From NCBI GenBank assembly GCA_028702975.1, contig JAQVNT010000003.1, positions 1-27,167 on the forward strand: a stretch of 27,167 nt of DNA. Reading direction: 5' to 3'. Position numbers and translations under genes: made by a program. Source of the DNA: Candidatus Delongbacteria bacterium. GTDB taxonomy: Bacteria > UBA4055. This document shows, in pieces, positions 6,708-14,306 of this stretch (within the stretch, counting starts at the first letter, position 1; each line of letters starts with the position of its first letter). A model generated the notes under the pieces. The model was given only the letters and a program-made list of their open reading frames with translations, had not been told where the DNA came from and did not search any database.

Positions 6708-8510
6708 CTACCTCGTCGAAATTACCCTGAACTCAATTCTTCTGTTCTGGGCTCTACCCTTAGAAGTTTTGTTTGAAGCTATAGGCTTAGACTCCCCGAA
6801 ACCTACCGAAGTCAGCTGAGACCTGCTTATGCCCAACGAGTCCGTAAGATAATTCGATACGCTTTCAGCCCTTAACTGAGACAGTTTCAGGTTATACTCG
6901 TCGCTGCCCTGACTGTCGGTGTGGCCCTCTATCTGAATGACTATACCGGGATTATCCAAAAATATCCTTTTTACCGAATTGAGCGTTTCAAACGATTCGA
7001 ATTCAAGTTCAGCGGAACCTAATTTGAAATAAATATTGTTAAGGATTATCCTTTCGTCTTTTTTTAGTATAACTGCGTCTGGACATCCGTCTTCATCTTC
7101 AAATCCGTTGAAAGTTTCAGCATCATTCGGACATTTGTCCATGCTGTCCTGTATCCCGTCGCCGTCATTGTCGAACTCGGGGCAGCCGTCAGCATCGTCC
7201 CATGCGTCAAAATCTTCAGGTTCGTTCGGGCACTTGTCGAGATTATCCGGTATTCCGTCGCCGTCGTTATCTGATTCCGGACAGCCGTCCTGATCTTCAA
7301 AACCGTCAAAGTCTTCAGGTTCGTTCGGACATTTATCCACGCTGTCTTCGATCCCGTCGCCGTCATTATCCGGATCGGGACATCCGTCCTCGTCCTCGAA
7401 CCCGTCAAGATCTTCCGGTACAAGCGGGCAATTGTCAAGATGATCGTCTATACCGTCGCCGTCATTGTCTGCTTCGGGACATCCGTCACCATCCTCGAAC
7501 CCGTCAAAATCTTCAGGCTGAGTCGGACATTTATCAAGTTCGTCAATTATCCCATCCTTATCAGTATCGGGATCTATCCAGTTCCCGCAGAATGTAAGTC
7601 CGAGATAAGCCTGCCATGTCGGAGCATCCTCATTAAGTCCCGCAAATCCGCCGATCGTGGCCGAGAAATTATCGTTGCCGACGAACTTAAAACCTGCACC
7701 GGCCCGCTGAGGGAACTCTTCGTCTGTAACTGCAACATCTTCCTTATCAACCAGAAGTTCGCCGTCCCATTCAAAGAAGATACTGGCTTTCTTATTCAAA
7801 TATATCTCCACTCCTGCTCCCATTGTCCACGCATTTGGAAGGATGTCGACATCCAGCGATAGCGAATCGTGCTTTTCAGTGGCGGTCCTCCAAAGGTATC
7901 CTCCGTTCAAAAGGAATCTGAAATAATCGTTCCCGAAAGAAGTCATTATCTTTCCCCCGAAGCTCGCCATCGGATTATACAGGAATTCGTCGCTGAATTT
8001 TCTGTGATTATAGTACCTGATCGTATCACCTGGAACTTCGGTATATCTGGCAAAATACTCAAGATCGTCCGGATCTTTTATTACAGGCACCTGACCGTAA
8101 AGATACATTCCGGCTCTGAAAGTTCCTGTTCTCTTGAAAGATGTTCTCAGACCGAATTCAAGATTGTTCAGCTTTGTAAGAGTATGATTTACATTATTGC
8201 TGTCCCTTGAATCGATCGCGAATGAAGCTTTGGCGCTGATATCAATATAATTTCCCAGGCTGAATACAAGCGACATATGGTTCGTGGACTGGAAATAATC
8301 ATCGAGTTTTGAACTTTTAACGATCAAAGTATCGCTTTCTGCAGCCGAGCCCATAAGAGTCGACAGATTCAGAGCGAAATATCCGTTACCGTAAGTTTCC
8401 GGACTGACCAGCTTCATGAAGCCCGAATGACCCGATATCGAACTGGAAAATGCAGCCGTAAATATTACCATCATGGCTGCTGCTATCAATTTTTTATAAC
8501 TTCTATACAT
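6708..8510 (-). CDS. OmpA-family outer-membrane protein with five thrombospondin type 3 repeats
   Basis: The protein probably tethers the outer membrane to peptidoglycan. From Met at 8510 there is a signal peptide (MYRSYKKLIAAAMMVIFTAA...). About 290 residues with alternating hydrophobic and polar strands follow, likely a beta-barrel. Next come five Asp-rich TSP3 repeats with Cys-Pro pairs that should bind calcium. A C-terminal OmpA domain carries EGHTDSQGSDEYN, LSQLRAESV and GRAQNRRIEF, the peptidoglycan-binding signature. An in-frame GTG at 8519 would add three residues but abuts the GAGGG Shine-Dalgarno. The ATG at 8510 has a good eight-base spacing, so I prefer it (600 residues). A probable promoter lies upstream. 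Only 23 bases and no terminator separate it from the grpE-like gene. Confidence 0.93.
   Translation of the reverse strand: MYRSYKKLIAAAMMVIFTAAFSSSISGHSGFMKLVSPETYGNGYFALNLSTLMGSAAESDTLIVKSSKLDDYFQSTNHMSLVFSLGNYIDISAKASFAIDSRDSNNVNHTLTKLNNLEFGLRTSFKRTGTFRAGMYLYGQVPVIKDPDDLEYFARYTEVPGDTIRYYNHRKFSDEFLYNPMASFGGKIMTSFGNDYFRFLLNGGYLWRTATEKHDSLSLDVDILPNAWTMGAGVEIYLNKKASIFFEWDGELLVDKEDVAVTDEEFPQRAGAGFKFVGNDNFSATIGGFAGLNEDAPTWQAYLGLTFCGNWIDPDTDKDGIIDELDKCPTQPEDFDGFEDGDGCPEADNDGDGIDDHLDNCPLVPEDLDGFEDEDGCPDPDNDGDGIEDSVDKCPNEPEDFDGFEDQDGCPESDNDGDGIPDNLDKCPNEPEDFDAWDDADGCPEFDNDGDGIQDSMDKCPNDAETFNGFEDEDGCPDAVILKKDERIILNNIYFKLGSAELEFESFETLNSVKRIFLDNPGIVIQIEGHTDSQGSDEYNLKLSQLRAESVSNYLTDSLGISRSQLTSVGFGESKPIASNKTSKGRAQNRRIEFRVISTR
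7074..7568 (-). repeat. Five tandem 99-bp units encoding TSP3 repeats
   Basis: The coding sequence holds five contiguous units of exactly 33 codons each, of the form DNDGDGIxDxxDxCPxxPEDF followed by DGFEDxDGCPxx. The first unit begins DTDKDG and the fifth ends DGCPDA. The protein repeats are strongly conserved while the DNA has many synonymous differences, so the units are not recent duplicates. Asp/Asn spacing fits calcium binding. The two Cys in each unit are expected to pair in the periplasm or outside the cell. Confidence 0.9.
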
Positions 8511-8553
8511 CTCACTCACCCTCTTTAACTTTACACGATTAATATAGCTTTAA

Positions 8554-8582
8554 AAATTAACCATAAGTTTTCAAATAGTCAA
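8554..8582 (-). promoter_or_regulatory. Probable sigma-70-type promoter for the OmpA/chaperone unit
   Basis: In the 97-base gap between ligA and the OmpA start, the minus strand has TTGACT (8577-8582), a 17-base spacer and TAATTT (8554-8559). The -35 element is close to consensus and the -10 is poor. The gap is also locally AT-rich. The spacing and position are right, but if the organism uses a Bacteroidota-type promoter this match could be chance. Confidence 0.4.
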
Positions 8583-8607
8583 GCATAAAAGTTGATTAAA
8601 ACGAACT

Positions 8608-10599
8608 TTAAATTATTTTCTTCAGCTCATTTTCATAAATGACACTGACGCCTAAACCTGTCGCTTTTTGAAGTTTTGATCCGGGGTTTTCTCCGCAAAG
8701 CAGATAATCTGTTTTTTCCCCGACGGAAGAGGACACCTTTCCTCCGTTTTTAATTATAATATCCCGCAGCTTTTCCCTTGAAAAAGATTCAAAAGTTCCT
8801 GTAATTACAAAAATCCTGTTCCTGAAAAATTCGATCTCTGATCCATCACTTTTTAAATATCGGGTACAAACTCCCGAATTTTTAAGTTTTTCTATCAGCA
8901 GAATATTTTTTCCCAGGCTGAAATACGAAACGAGCGACTCTGCTGTCTTTTTGCCGACATCGGGTATCTCGGTAAGCTTTTCTTCTCCTGCAGCCATGAG
9001 GCTCTCCACATCACCGAAATGTTTTGCGAGTGATAATGACGCTTCTCTTCCCGCGTGCCTGATGCCCAGGCCGAAAATGAGGTTCTCCAGACTCCTCGAC
9101 TTACTCTCCAAGATGCTTGCGATAAGGTTATTCGCCGACACCTCACCCATACCGTCCATTGAAGATATTGAGTCTGCCGAAAGCGAATAAAGGTCAGAAA
9201 TATCTGAGATCAAACCCTTTTCTGTAAGCGAAGCAACAAGTGCAGGTCCCAACCCTGAAATGTTCATTGCCTGCTTCGAAGCGAAATGTTCTATCTGCCT
9301 TCTTATCTGCGCAGGGCATGAGGAATTTATGCATCTGAACACCACTTCATCTTCGGACCTGAAAAGTTTGGAAGAGCAAACTGGACATTTTTCAGGAAAG
9401 TCGAATTCTTCCAGATCTGCAGGTCTTTTTTCGAGATTTACTCCGATTACCTGAGGTATTATCTCTCCCGCTTTTTCTATCGTCACTATGTCCCCGATCC
9501 TTATGTCTTTCTCTCTGATCTCATCAAAATTATGCAGCGTCGCCCTTTTGACGGTTGTTCCGGAAAGAAGCACAGGTTCAAGAACCGCAACAGGCGTAAC
9601 AGCACCGGTTCTTCCGACCTGAAGTACTATATCTTTCAGTGTCGTTTCAGCCCTGTCCGGCATGAACTTGTATGCTATCGCCCATCTTGGCGATTTTACA
9701 GTTTCGCCCAGTTTATTCCTCAGGCTGATATCGTTCACTTTTATTACAAGTCCGTCAATTTCAAATTCGTGAGTGTTCTTTACAGGCTCTTTTATCCTGC
9801 ACTCTTCAACAACTTCTTCAATATTCCCGCAGATTTTGTAATAATCCGAAACCGGGAATCCGAGGCTCTTCAGAAGCACCAGATTTCTTGTATGGATGCC
9901 GTAAGAACCGCCGCCGGAATAATAGTAACACAGCGCTCTGAGGGATCTCTTTTTTACTTCTTCCGGATCCAAAAGCTTTAATGAGCCGGCTGCCGCATTT
10001 CTGGCATTCGCGAACATATCCAGACCGTTCACTTCCCGCTGCCTGTTCAGTTCTGCGAAATCTTCTTTACCTATGTATATCTCGCCCCTTATTTCAAAAT
10101 CATGATCAGAGGCTACTTCTGAGGGCATGTCAGGAATAGTCAGAAAATTTCTGGTGATCTCATCTCCCTGTTCTCCGTCTCCCCTGGTAGCCGCATACTT
10201 AAGCTTCCCTTTTCCAAATACAGCCGAAAAAGCCAGTCCGTCGATCTTGTATTCAACGCAGTATTCGATATCGTCTTTACTGTCGAGCTGTTTTTTTAAT
10301 CTTGCGTCAAATTCTATAAGATCATCTCTGTTATAGCTGTTGGAAATCGAAAGCATTTTATTGGCATGCCTGACTTTTTTAAACCCTTCATTGAGGTCAG
10401 ATCCTACTGTCTGCGAAGGTGAAGTTTGTTTATTATCGAAAAGGCTCGCGCCGGAACTGTTTTCGAGTTCTTCAAGTTCCTTTAAAAGCATATCGTATTC
10501 ATAATCGCTGACTGCGGAGACGCCCTGCTTATAATATAGATCGTTGTATTTCTTTATCTTTTGTCTTAGAGCTTTTATCTTTTTAGAAATATCATCCAT
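8608..10599 (-). CDS. ligA: NAD-dependent DNA ligase LigA
   Basis: LigA seals nicks in replication and repair, using NAD. The 663 residues carry the complete bacterial architecture. An N-terminal Ia domain comes first, then the adenylation domain with the nucleotidyl-lysine K118 in CVEYKIDG, and the later motifs FEIRGEIYI and KSPRWAIAYKF. An OB fold (LQVGRTGAVTPVAVLEPV) follows. A Cys4 zinc finger (C405, C408, C423, C428) precedes helix-hairpin-helix repeats and a BRCT domain from about 588 to the end (FVITGTFESFSREKL and GGKVSSSVGEKTDYLLCG). The start at 10599 overlaps the 3' end of the upstream uracil-DNA glycosylase gene by eight bases, suggesting coupled translation. No key residue is missing. 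Confidence 0.98.
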   Translation of the reverse strand: MDDISKKIKALRQKIKKYNDLYYKQGVSAVSDYEYDMLLKELEELENSSGASLFDNKQTSPSQTVGSDLNEGFKKVRHANKMLSISNSYNRDDLIEFDARLKKQLDSKDDIEYCVEYKIDGLAFSAVFGKGKLKYAATRGDGEQGDEITRNFLTIPDMPSEVASDHDFEIRGEIYIGKEDFAELNRQREVNGLDMFANARNAAAGSLKLLDPEEVKKRSLRALCYYYSGGGSYGIHTRNLVLLKSLGFPVSDYYKICGNIEEVVEECRIKEPVKNTHEFEIDGLVIKVNDISLRNKLGETVKSPRWAIAYKFMPDRAETTLKDIVLQVGRTGAVTPVAVLEPVLLSGTTVKRATLHNFDEIREKDIRIGDIVTIEKAGEIIPQVIGVNLEKRPADLEEFDFPEKCPVCSSKLFRSEDEVVFRCINSSCPAQIRRQIEHFASKQAMNISGLGPALVASLTEKGLISDISDLYSLSADSISSMDGMGEVSANNLIASILESKSRSLENLIFGLGIRHAGREASLSLAKHFGDVESLMAAGEEKLTEIPDVGKKTAESLVSYFSLGKNILLIEKLKNSGVCTRYLKSDGSEIEFFRNRIFVITGTFESFSREKLRDIIIKNGGKVSSSVGEKTDYLLCGENPGSKLQKATGLGVSVIYENELKKII

Positions 10600-11344
10600 T
10601 TTTTTCGTCCAGAAGTTCTTTCAGTCTCTTAAGATCCTCCCATGCGGGATATTTCCAATTCGGATTTCTTAAAAGTGCGGACGGATGATAAGTGACAAGT
10701 ACAGGAACGCCTTTGTAACTGTGATCTCCCTCCCTGAATTCTTTCATTGTGGACTGCTTTCCTAAAAGCCTCATCGCCGCTATCCTTCCGAGAGCAAGTA
10801 TGTATCTGGGTTTTAAGAATTCCAGCTGCATGTCGAGGTAGTTCGAGCACATAGTTATCTCGTCAGGAAGAGGATCTCTGTTCCCCGGCGGCCTGCATTT
10901 TAACACATTGCATATGTATATGTCATCTCTGTTTATATCTATTGCAGAAAGCATTTTTGTGAGCAGCTGTCCCGCCCTGCCGACGAATGGCTCGCCTGTC
11001 TGATCCTCTTCGGCTCCCGGAGCCTCTCCGATAATTACCAGTTTCTCCTTATCGGAACCTTTTCCGAAAACAACATTTTTTCTTGTTTTGTGAAGCTCGC
11101 ATTTTTTACACTCGGAAACGAGCTTTTCCAGTTCCTGAATACTGGCCACCTTAGCCGTATCGGCTTTATCTTTTTTCGTAATGCCCTCTGGATTATCTTT
11201 TTTCAATTTGTATTTGATGCCTGCTATATCAGAATCTATCTGAATTGCATCGGGGTAAACCTGACCTATAAAGTTGAGATAGCTGATAACATCTTTCCTG
11301 ACCATCTCAGTTAATAATGCTTTATTACCTTTATTTGTGCTCAT
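10592..11344 (-). CDS. Family 4 (Fe-S) uracil-DNA glycosylase
   Basis: The enzyme removes uracil from DNA to begin base-excision repair. The core has GEAPGAEED (106-114), GEPFVGRAGQLL (117-128), NVLKCRPPGNRDP and the C-terminal TYHPSALLRNP (from 218). Cysteines C79, C82, C150 and C166 have the spacing of the 4Fe-4S cluster in family 4 enzymes. About 75 charged N-terminal residues precede the core. The start is uncertain: ATG at 11344 clears the upstream stop by 8 bases but lacks a Shine-Dalgarno, and an in-frame ATG at 11371 would overlap the upstream gene and add 9 residues. The gene sits between the SUMF1-domain gene and ligA in a likely operon. Confidence 0.93.
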   Translation of the reverse strand: MSTNKGNKALLTEMVRKDVISYLNFIGQVYPDAIQIDSDIAGIKYKLKKDNPEGITKKDKADTAKVASIQELEKLVSECKKCELHKTRKNVVFGKGSDKEKLVIIGEAPGAEEDQTGEPFVGRAGQLLTKMLSAIDINRDDIYICNVLKCRPPGNRDPLPDEITMCSNYLDMQLEFLKPRYILALGRIAAMRLLGKQSTMKEFREGDHSYKGVPVLVTYHPSALLRNPNWKYPAWEDLKRLKELLDEKNG

Positions 11345-11352
11345 ATTAAATG

Positions 11353-12555
11353 TTAATAATCCATTACGCATCTGAAACCGACATTGTTTCCCGACCAGTT
11401 GACGCCTTTAAAATCTCTGATCGACACAGTGAGATTAGCTTTGATATCTTTCCAGCTGCCTCCGCGGATACACCTGTAATCCGATCCGTATTCCTTAAAA
11501 AGCCTTCCTCCCGGATAAGGTACCGCGCCGGATGTAGTCCACTCCGCAACATTTCCGACCATGTCGTACAGTTTATAATCGTTAGGCTCGTAGCTTTTTA
11601 CATCTGCCGGACCGTCATTAACCGGATTAAGATCATAGCATGCGATCTTAGGATCGATCTCGTTACTGTATGGATATTTCAATCCTATCAGACCTCCTCT
11701 TGCGGCTTTTTCCCACTCATATTCTGTGGGAAGGCGTTTTCCTGCCCATTTGGCGTAAGCTTCTGCATCCTGATATGAGACACCGACGATCGGCTGATTC
11801 GGACCGTTGAACTGGTCAAATAAAATATGTTTGGGTAATTTATAACCGGTCTCTTCAACAAATATTCTGAACTGTGAATTAGTCACTTCGTGTTCATCGA
11901 TATAAAATGCCTTAACGAATACCTCATGTACAGGCCGCTCATTTTCGCTTTCAATATCACTGCCTATCATAATATTGCCTTCAGTAATAAGCACCATATT
12001 CATATTGTCCTTGAGGGCTCTATAATACTGCATAGCCCTGTTGACTCTCTTGATCACAGGCTTCATATCTTCATCAGATCTTTTTTTGACGGTCAGCTTC
12101 TTCTTTTTTTCTTCTTCAAGTTTTTTTGCCTCTTCTTCAGCAAGTCTTTTTGCTTCCTCTTCAGCTTTCATGCTCGGTATGTATTCGTTAAGATAAGGTT
12201 TGATCAGGCTGTCGACCATAGTTATATACTGACCGAAAGTTTCATTCGATTTCAGGTCTTCAACATATTTCTTACCTTCATCCGTATTAACAAGAATATA
12301 ACCTGCTCCTGCGATCACAATAATAAGCAGCAGAAGTAAAACGCCAGTATGAGATTTCTTTTCAGAGCCGCCCGCCGGCTTACTCTTTGTTTGAGCAGGC
12401 TTGGGAGCAGATGCGTATCTGCTTGTTGTGGGCTGTAAAGTCGGGGATTTTTTGTCCTGTTTAAGAGGCTGAGCTATTGTCGTGAGCTTTTCACCGCAGT
12501 TAACGCATACTTTTGCGTCATTAGAGTTTAAGGTATTACACTTTTTGCATATCAC
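11353..12555 (-). CDS. Membrane-anchored zinc-ribbon protein with SUMF1/FGE-sulfatase domain, probably non-catalytic
   Basis: The 400-residue protein begins with a zinc ribbon (C3, C6, C17, C20), then a low-complexity Pro/Ser/Thr/Lys linker and one transmembrane segment (about 71-89). A charged Glu/Lys/Ala coiled coil (about 130-155) follows, then a SUMF1 domain from about 186 to the end. The domain motifs are PVHEVFVKAFYIDEHEVT, GKRLPTEYEWEKAARGG, YDMVGNVAEW and RGGSW (364-368). After GGSW, true formylglycine-generating enzymes have two catalytic cysteines; here the sequence is KDIKANLTVSIRDF, without cysteine. I therefore infer a structural or binding role. The start is GTG at 12555 behind AAGGGGG. 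It is the first gene of a likely operon with the glycosylase and ligA. Similar SUMF1 proteins include gliding or secretion lipoproteins, but no such link is visible here. Confidence 0.88.
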   Translation of the reverse strand: MICKKCNTLNSNDAKVCVNCGEKLTTIAQPLKQDKKSPTLQPTTSRYASAPKPAQTKSKPAGGSEKKSHTGVLLLLLIIVIAGAGYILVNTDEGKKYVEDLKSNETFGQYITMVDSLIKPYLNEYIPSMKAEEEAKRLAEEEAKKLEEEKKKKLTVKKRSDEDMKPVIKRVNRAMQYYRALKDNMNMVLITEGNIMIGSDIESENERPVHEVFVKAFYIDEHEVTNSQFRIFVEETGYKLPKHILFDQFNGPNQPIVGVSYQDAEAYAKWAGKRLPTEYEWEKAARGGLIGLKYPYSNEIDPKIACYDLNPVNDGPADVKSYEPNDYKLYDMVGNVAEWTTSGAVPYPGGRLFKEYGSDYRCIRGGSWKDIKANLTVSIRDFKGVNWSGNNVGFRCVMDY

Positions 12556-12595
12556 AAAATCCCCCTTTCAATTTTAAAGGATAACTTAAGTCTTA

Positions 12596-12624
12596 AATAA
12601 ACGAAAACATTGGTAAAATTTCAA
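12596..12624 (-). promoter_or_regulatory. Possible promoter for the SUMF1-udg-ligA operon
   Basis: Between the terminator after tRNA-Pro and the GTG start at 12555, the minus strand has TTGAAA (12619-12624), a 17-base spacer and TTTATT (12596-12601). Each hexamer matches the sigma-70 consensus in part. Placement between a terminator and a gene makes a promoter likely somewhere here, but these exact boxes are tentative. Confidence 0.4.
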
Positions 12625-12645
12625 GCAAAAGATTTTATTTTTTAA

Positions 12646-12685
12646 TAAAAATTAAAGGGTTCCTGATAAACCCTTTAATTTTTTT
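12646..12685 (-). terminator. Rho-independent terminator after tRNA-Pro
   Basis: A perfect 12-base-pair inverted repeat (12650-12661 with 12669-12680; AATTAAAGGGTT and AACCCTTTAATT) encloses a 7-base loop. It is flanked by A and T runs on both sides, so it can also act in the other direction. On the minus strand it begins six bases after the tRNA 3' end and ends in five T residues. It should end the whole ribosomal protein array and the tRNA transcript. Confidence 0.88.
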
Positions 12686-12686
12686 G

Positions 12687-12761
12687 TCGGGGCGAGAAGA
12701 TTTGAACTTCCGACCCCCTGCTCCCAAGGCAGGTGCGCTAACCGGGCTGCGCCACACCCCG
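12687..12761 (-). tRNA. tRNA-Pro (anticodon TGG)
   Basis: Seventy-five bases fold as a complete cloverleaf on the minus strand. The acceptor stem is CGGGGTG with CGCCCCG (one G-T pair). The D-stem is GCGC/GCGC. The anticodon stem CCTGC/GCAGG closes the loop CTTGGGA, giving anticodon TGG. The T-stem GGAAG/CTTCT closes TTCAAAT. The first acceptor pair C1-G72 is typical of bacterial tRNA-Pro. The discriminator base A is followed by CAA, so the 3' CCA is not encoded and must be added by nucleotidyltransferase. It lies 30 bases downstream of rplQ. Confidence 0.97.
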
Positions 12762-12766
12762 AACAA

Positions 12767-12772
12767 ATTATA
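12767..12772 (-). promoter_or_regulatory. Perfect TATAAT box just upstream of tRNA-Pro
   Basis: The 30-base gap between rplQ and the tRNA contains TATAAT on the minus strand, ending five bases before the mature tRNA 5' end. That is the right distance for transcription to start at or next to the tRNA. No convincing -35 element lies 16-18 bases upstream, so it may be chance in an AT-rich spacer. Confidence 0.3.
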
Positions 12773-12791
12773 ATGCCTGCTGATCTTTTAA

Positions 12792-13280
12792 CTATTCAGC
12801 CTGCGATTCCGTCTTGATCTCTTCAGCAGTATTCTCTTTTTTCACTGCAGTTTTTTTCTCTTTCTTTTTCGGGGTCTCTTCCGCATCTGCTTTTTTTGCT
12901 TTAGCAGGAACATCCGCTGAATCGTCAAATTCGACAAGCTGAAGAACAGCTGTCTCCGCAGCATCGCCCTTTCTGTTTCCGAGTTTCAGAACTCTTGTAT
13001 AACCGCCGTTCCTTTTTTTATAATTCGGGGCGATATCGTTGAACAGCGTAAACACAACGCTCTTCTGTTTAAGGAACTTCAGAGCCTGCCTGAGAGAGTT
13101 CAGATCGCCTTTTTTACCGAGAGTGATCATCTTTTCCGCATACTTCCTGGCCTCTTTTGCTTTCGGAACGGTAGTAATGATCTGCTTATGCTCGAACAGC
13201 TGACCCGACAAGTTGCTCATCAGCGATTTCCTGTGGCTTGCGGTCCTGTTTAATTTTCTTCCCTTTACATTATGACGCAT
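12792..13280 (-). CDS. rplQ: 50S ribosomal protein L17
   Basis: L17 binds 23S rRNA near the exit tunnel. The N-terminus MRHNVKGRKLNRTASHRKSL and the internal NRKGDAAETAVLQLVEF are diagnostic. The conserved core ends near residue 117. A further 45 or so residues form a Lys/Glu/Ala-rich tail that most L17 proteins lack, giving 162 residues against the usual 115-130. Tails of this type occur in several phyla and are presumably disordered. It is the last protein gene of the array, 18 bases after rpoA. Confidence 0.97.
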   Translation of the reverse strand: MRHNVKGRKLNRTASHRKSLMSNLSGQLFEHKQIITTVPKAKEARKYAEKMITLGKKGDLNSLRQALKFLKQKSVVFTLFNDIAPNYKKRNGGYTRVLKLGNRKGDAAETAVLQLVEFDDSADVPAKAKKADAEETPKKKEKKTAVKKENTAEEIKTESQAE

Positions 13281-13298
13281 CTTTATTTTCCTCTATAA

Positions 13299-14294
13299 TC
13301 ATTTCTTCTTTCTTGACTGCGTGTCGTTCAGATATTTATCAACATCCATACCGAACTCCAGTCCTTTCTCTTTCAGAACTTTGTTCAATTCAGCAAGCGA
13401 CTTTTTACCAAAGTTCCTGAATTTGAGCATCTCGCTTTCTTTTTTCCTTACCAGATCGCCAATCGTTTTTACTTTTGCATCAGTCAGGCAGTTGTACGAT
13501 CTGACAGAAAGCTCAAGTTCATCGATAGACATCTTAAGAAGGTTTCTTTTCTTAAGAATATCAGGATCTTCTTCTTCGAATCCCTCTGAATCTTCCTCGA
13601 CCTCGAACTTAATGAAGAGATTAATGTGATCTCTGAGTATCAGACCGGCATATGTTATAGCTTCTTCAGGTGAAACGGAAGCGTCTGTGTGAACATCAAG
13701 AGAAAGTTTCTCATAATCAGTTCTGTCTCCGACCCTCGTATTCTCAATATCGTAGCTGACTTTGAGTATGGGGGAAAAGATCGAATCAACTGCTATTGTA
13801 CCTATAGGATCATTATCGTCCCTGTTTGCATCAGATGAAACATACCCTCTACCGACTTTTATGTTCAGCTCAATACTGAATTCGGCGTCTTCGTTGAGGG
13901 TGGCTATCTTGAAACCGGGATTGAATACTTTTACCTCGCCGCCTGAAGAATCCTCGATATCCTTTGCTGTAAATATCTTTGGACCTTTAAGGTTAACTGT
14001 AACTTTCGAGGTTCTGCCTTCGTTGAGGCTTAATCTGACCTTTTTCAGGTTCAGTATCATTATCGCGACATCTTCTTTCACTCCCGGTATGCTTGAAAAT
14101 TCGTGCAATACCCCATCGATCTTTATACTGTAGATCGCGGCTCCCTGTATTGACGACAATAATACTCTTTTCATAGCGTGACCGATCGTGATTCCATAAC
14201 CCCTCTCAAGCGGAGAAAGTACGAACCTGCCGTAGTTTTCGTTCAGAGTCTGGATCTCGATAGACTCAGGAATTTTAAAAGGTAGTACAGCCAT
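13299..14294 (-). CDS. rpoA: DNA-directed RNA polymerase alpha subunit
   Basis: Alpha dimerises to nucleate RNA polymerase assembly, and its C-terminal domain contacts UP elements and activators. The assembly domain shows LSPLERGYGITIGHAMKRVL (27-46). An acidic linker (about 225-245, EDSEGFEEEDPD) leads to the C-terminal domain. There, SVRSYNCL places the DNA-contacting arginine at residue 265, as in E. coli, and NFGKKSLAEL provides the second half of the HhH. Length is 331. It sits between rpsD and rplQ as in the alpha operon, and a GAGAG ribosome-binding site supports the start. Confidence 0.99.
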   Translation of the reverse strand: MAVLPFKIPESIEIQTLNENYGRFVLSPLERGYGITIGHAMKRVLLSSIQGAAIYSIKIDGVLHEFSSIPGVKEDVAIMILNLKKVRLSLNEGRTSKVTVNLKGPKIFTAKDIEDSSGGEVKVFNPGFKIATLNEDAEFSIELNIKVGRGYVSSDANRDDNDPIGTIAVDSIFSPILKVSYDIENTRVGDRTDYEKLSLDVHTDASVSPEEAITYAGLILRDHINLFIKFEVEEDSEGFEEEDPDILKKRNLLKMSIDELELSVRSYNCLTDAKVKTIGDLVRKKESEMLKFRNFGKKSLAELNKVLKEKGLEFGMDVDKYLNDTQSRKKK

Positions 14295-14306
14295 TTTTTT
14301 CTCTCT

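Noticed and set aside
7036..7862. Plus-strand open frames of 85-140 codons across the TSP3 region
   Set aside because: They arise from the repetitive, biased codons of the minus-strand TSP3 repeats; their translations are Arg/Ser/Pro-rich with no recognisable domain.
8511..8519. GTG start of the OmpA-family gene
   Set aside because: The Shine-Dalgarno would directly abut the GTG; the ATG three codons later has proper spacing and begins a better signal peptide.
8583..8607. Possible terminator after ligA (AAAGTT and AACTTT)
   Set aside because: The six-base-pair stem is AT-rich with a ten-base loop and no T-run, too weak to call.
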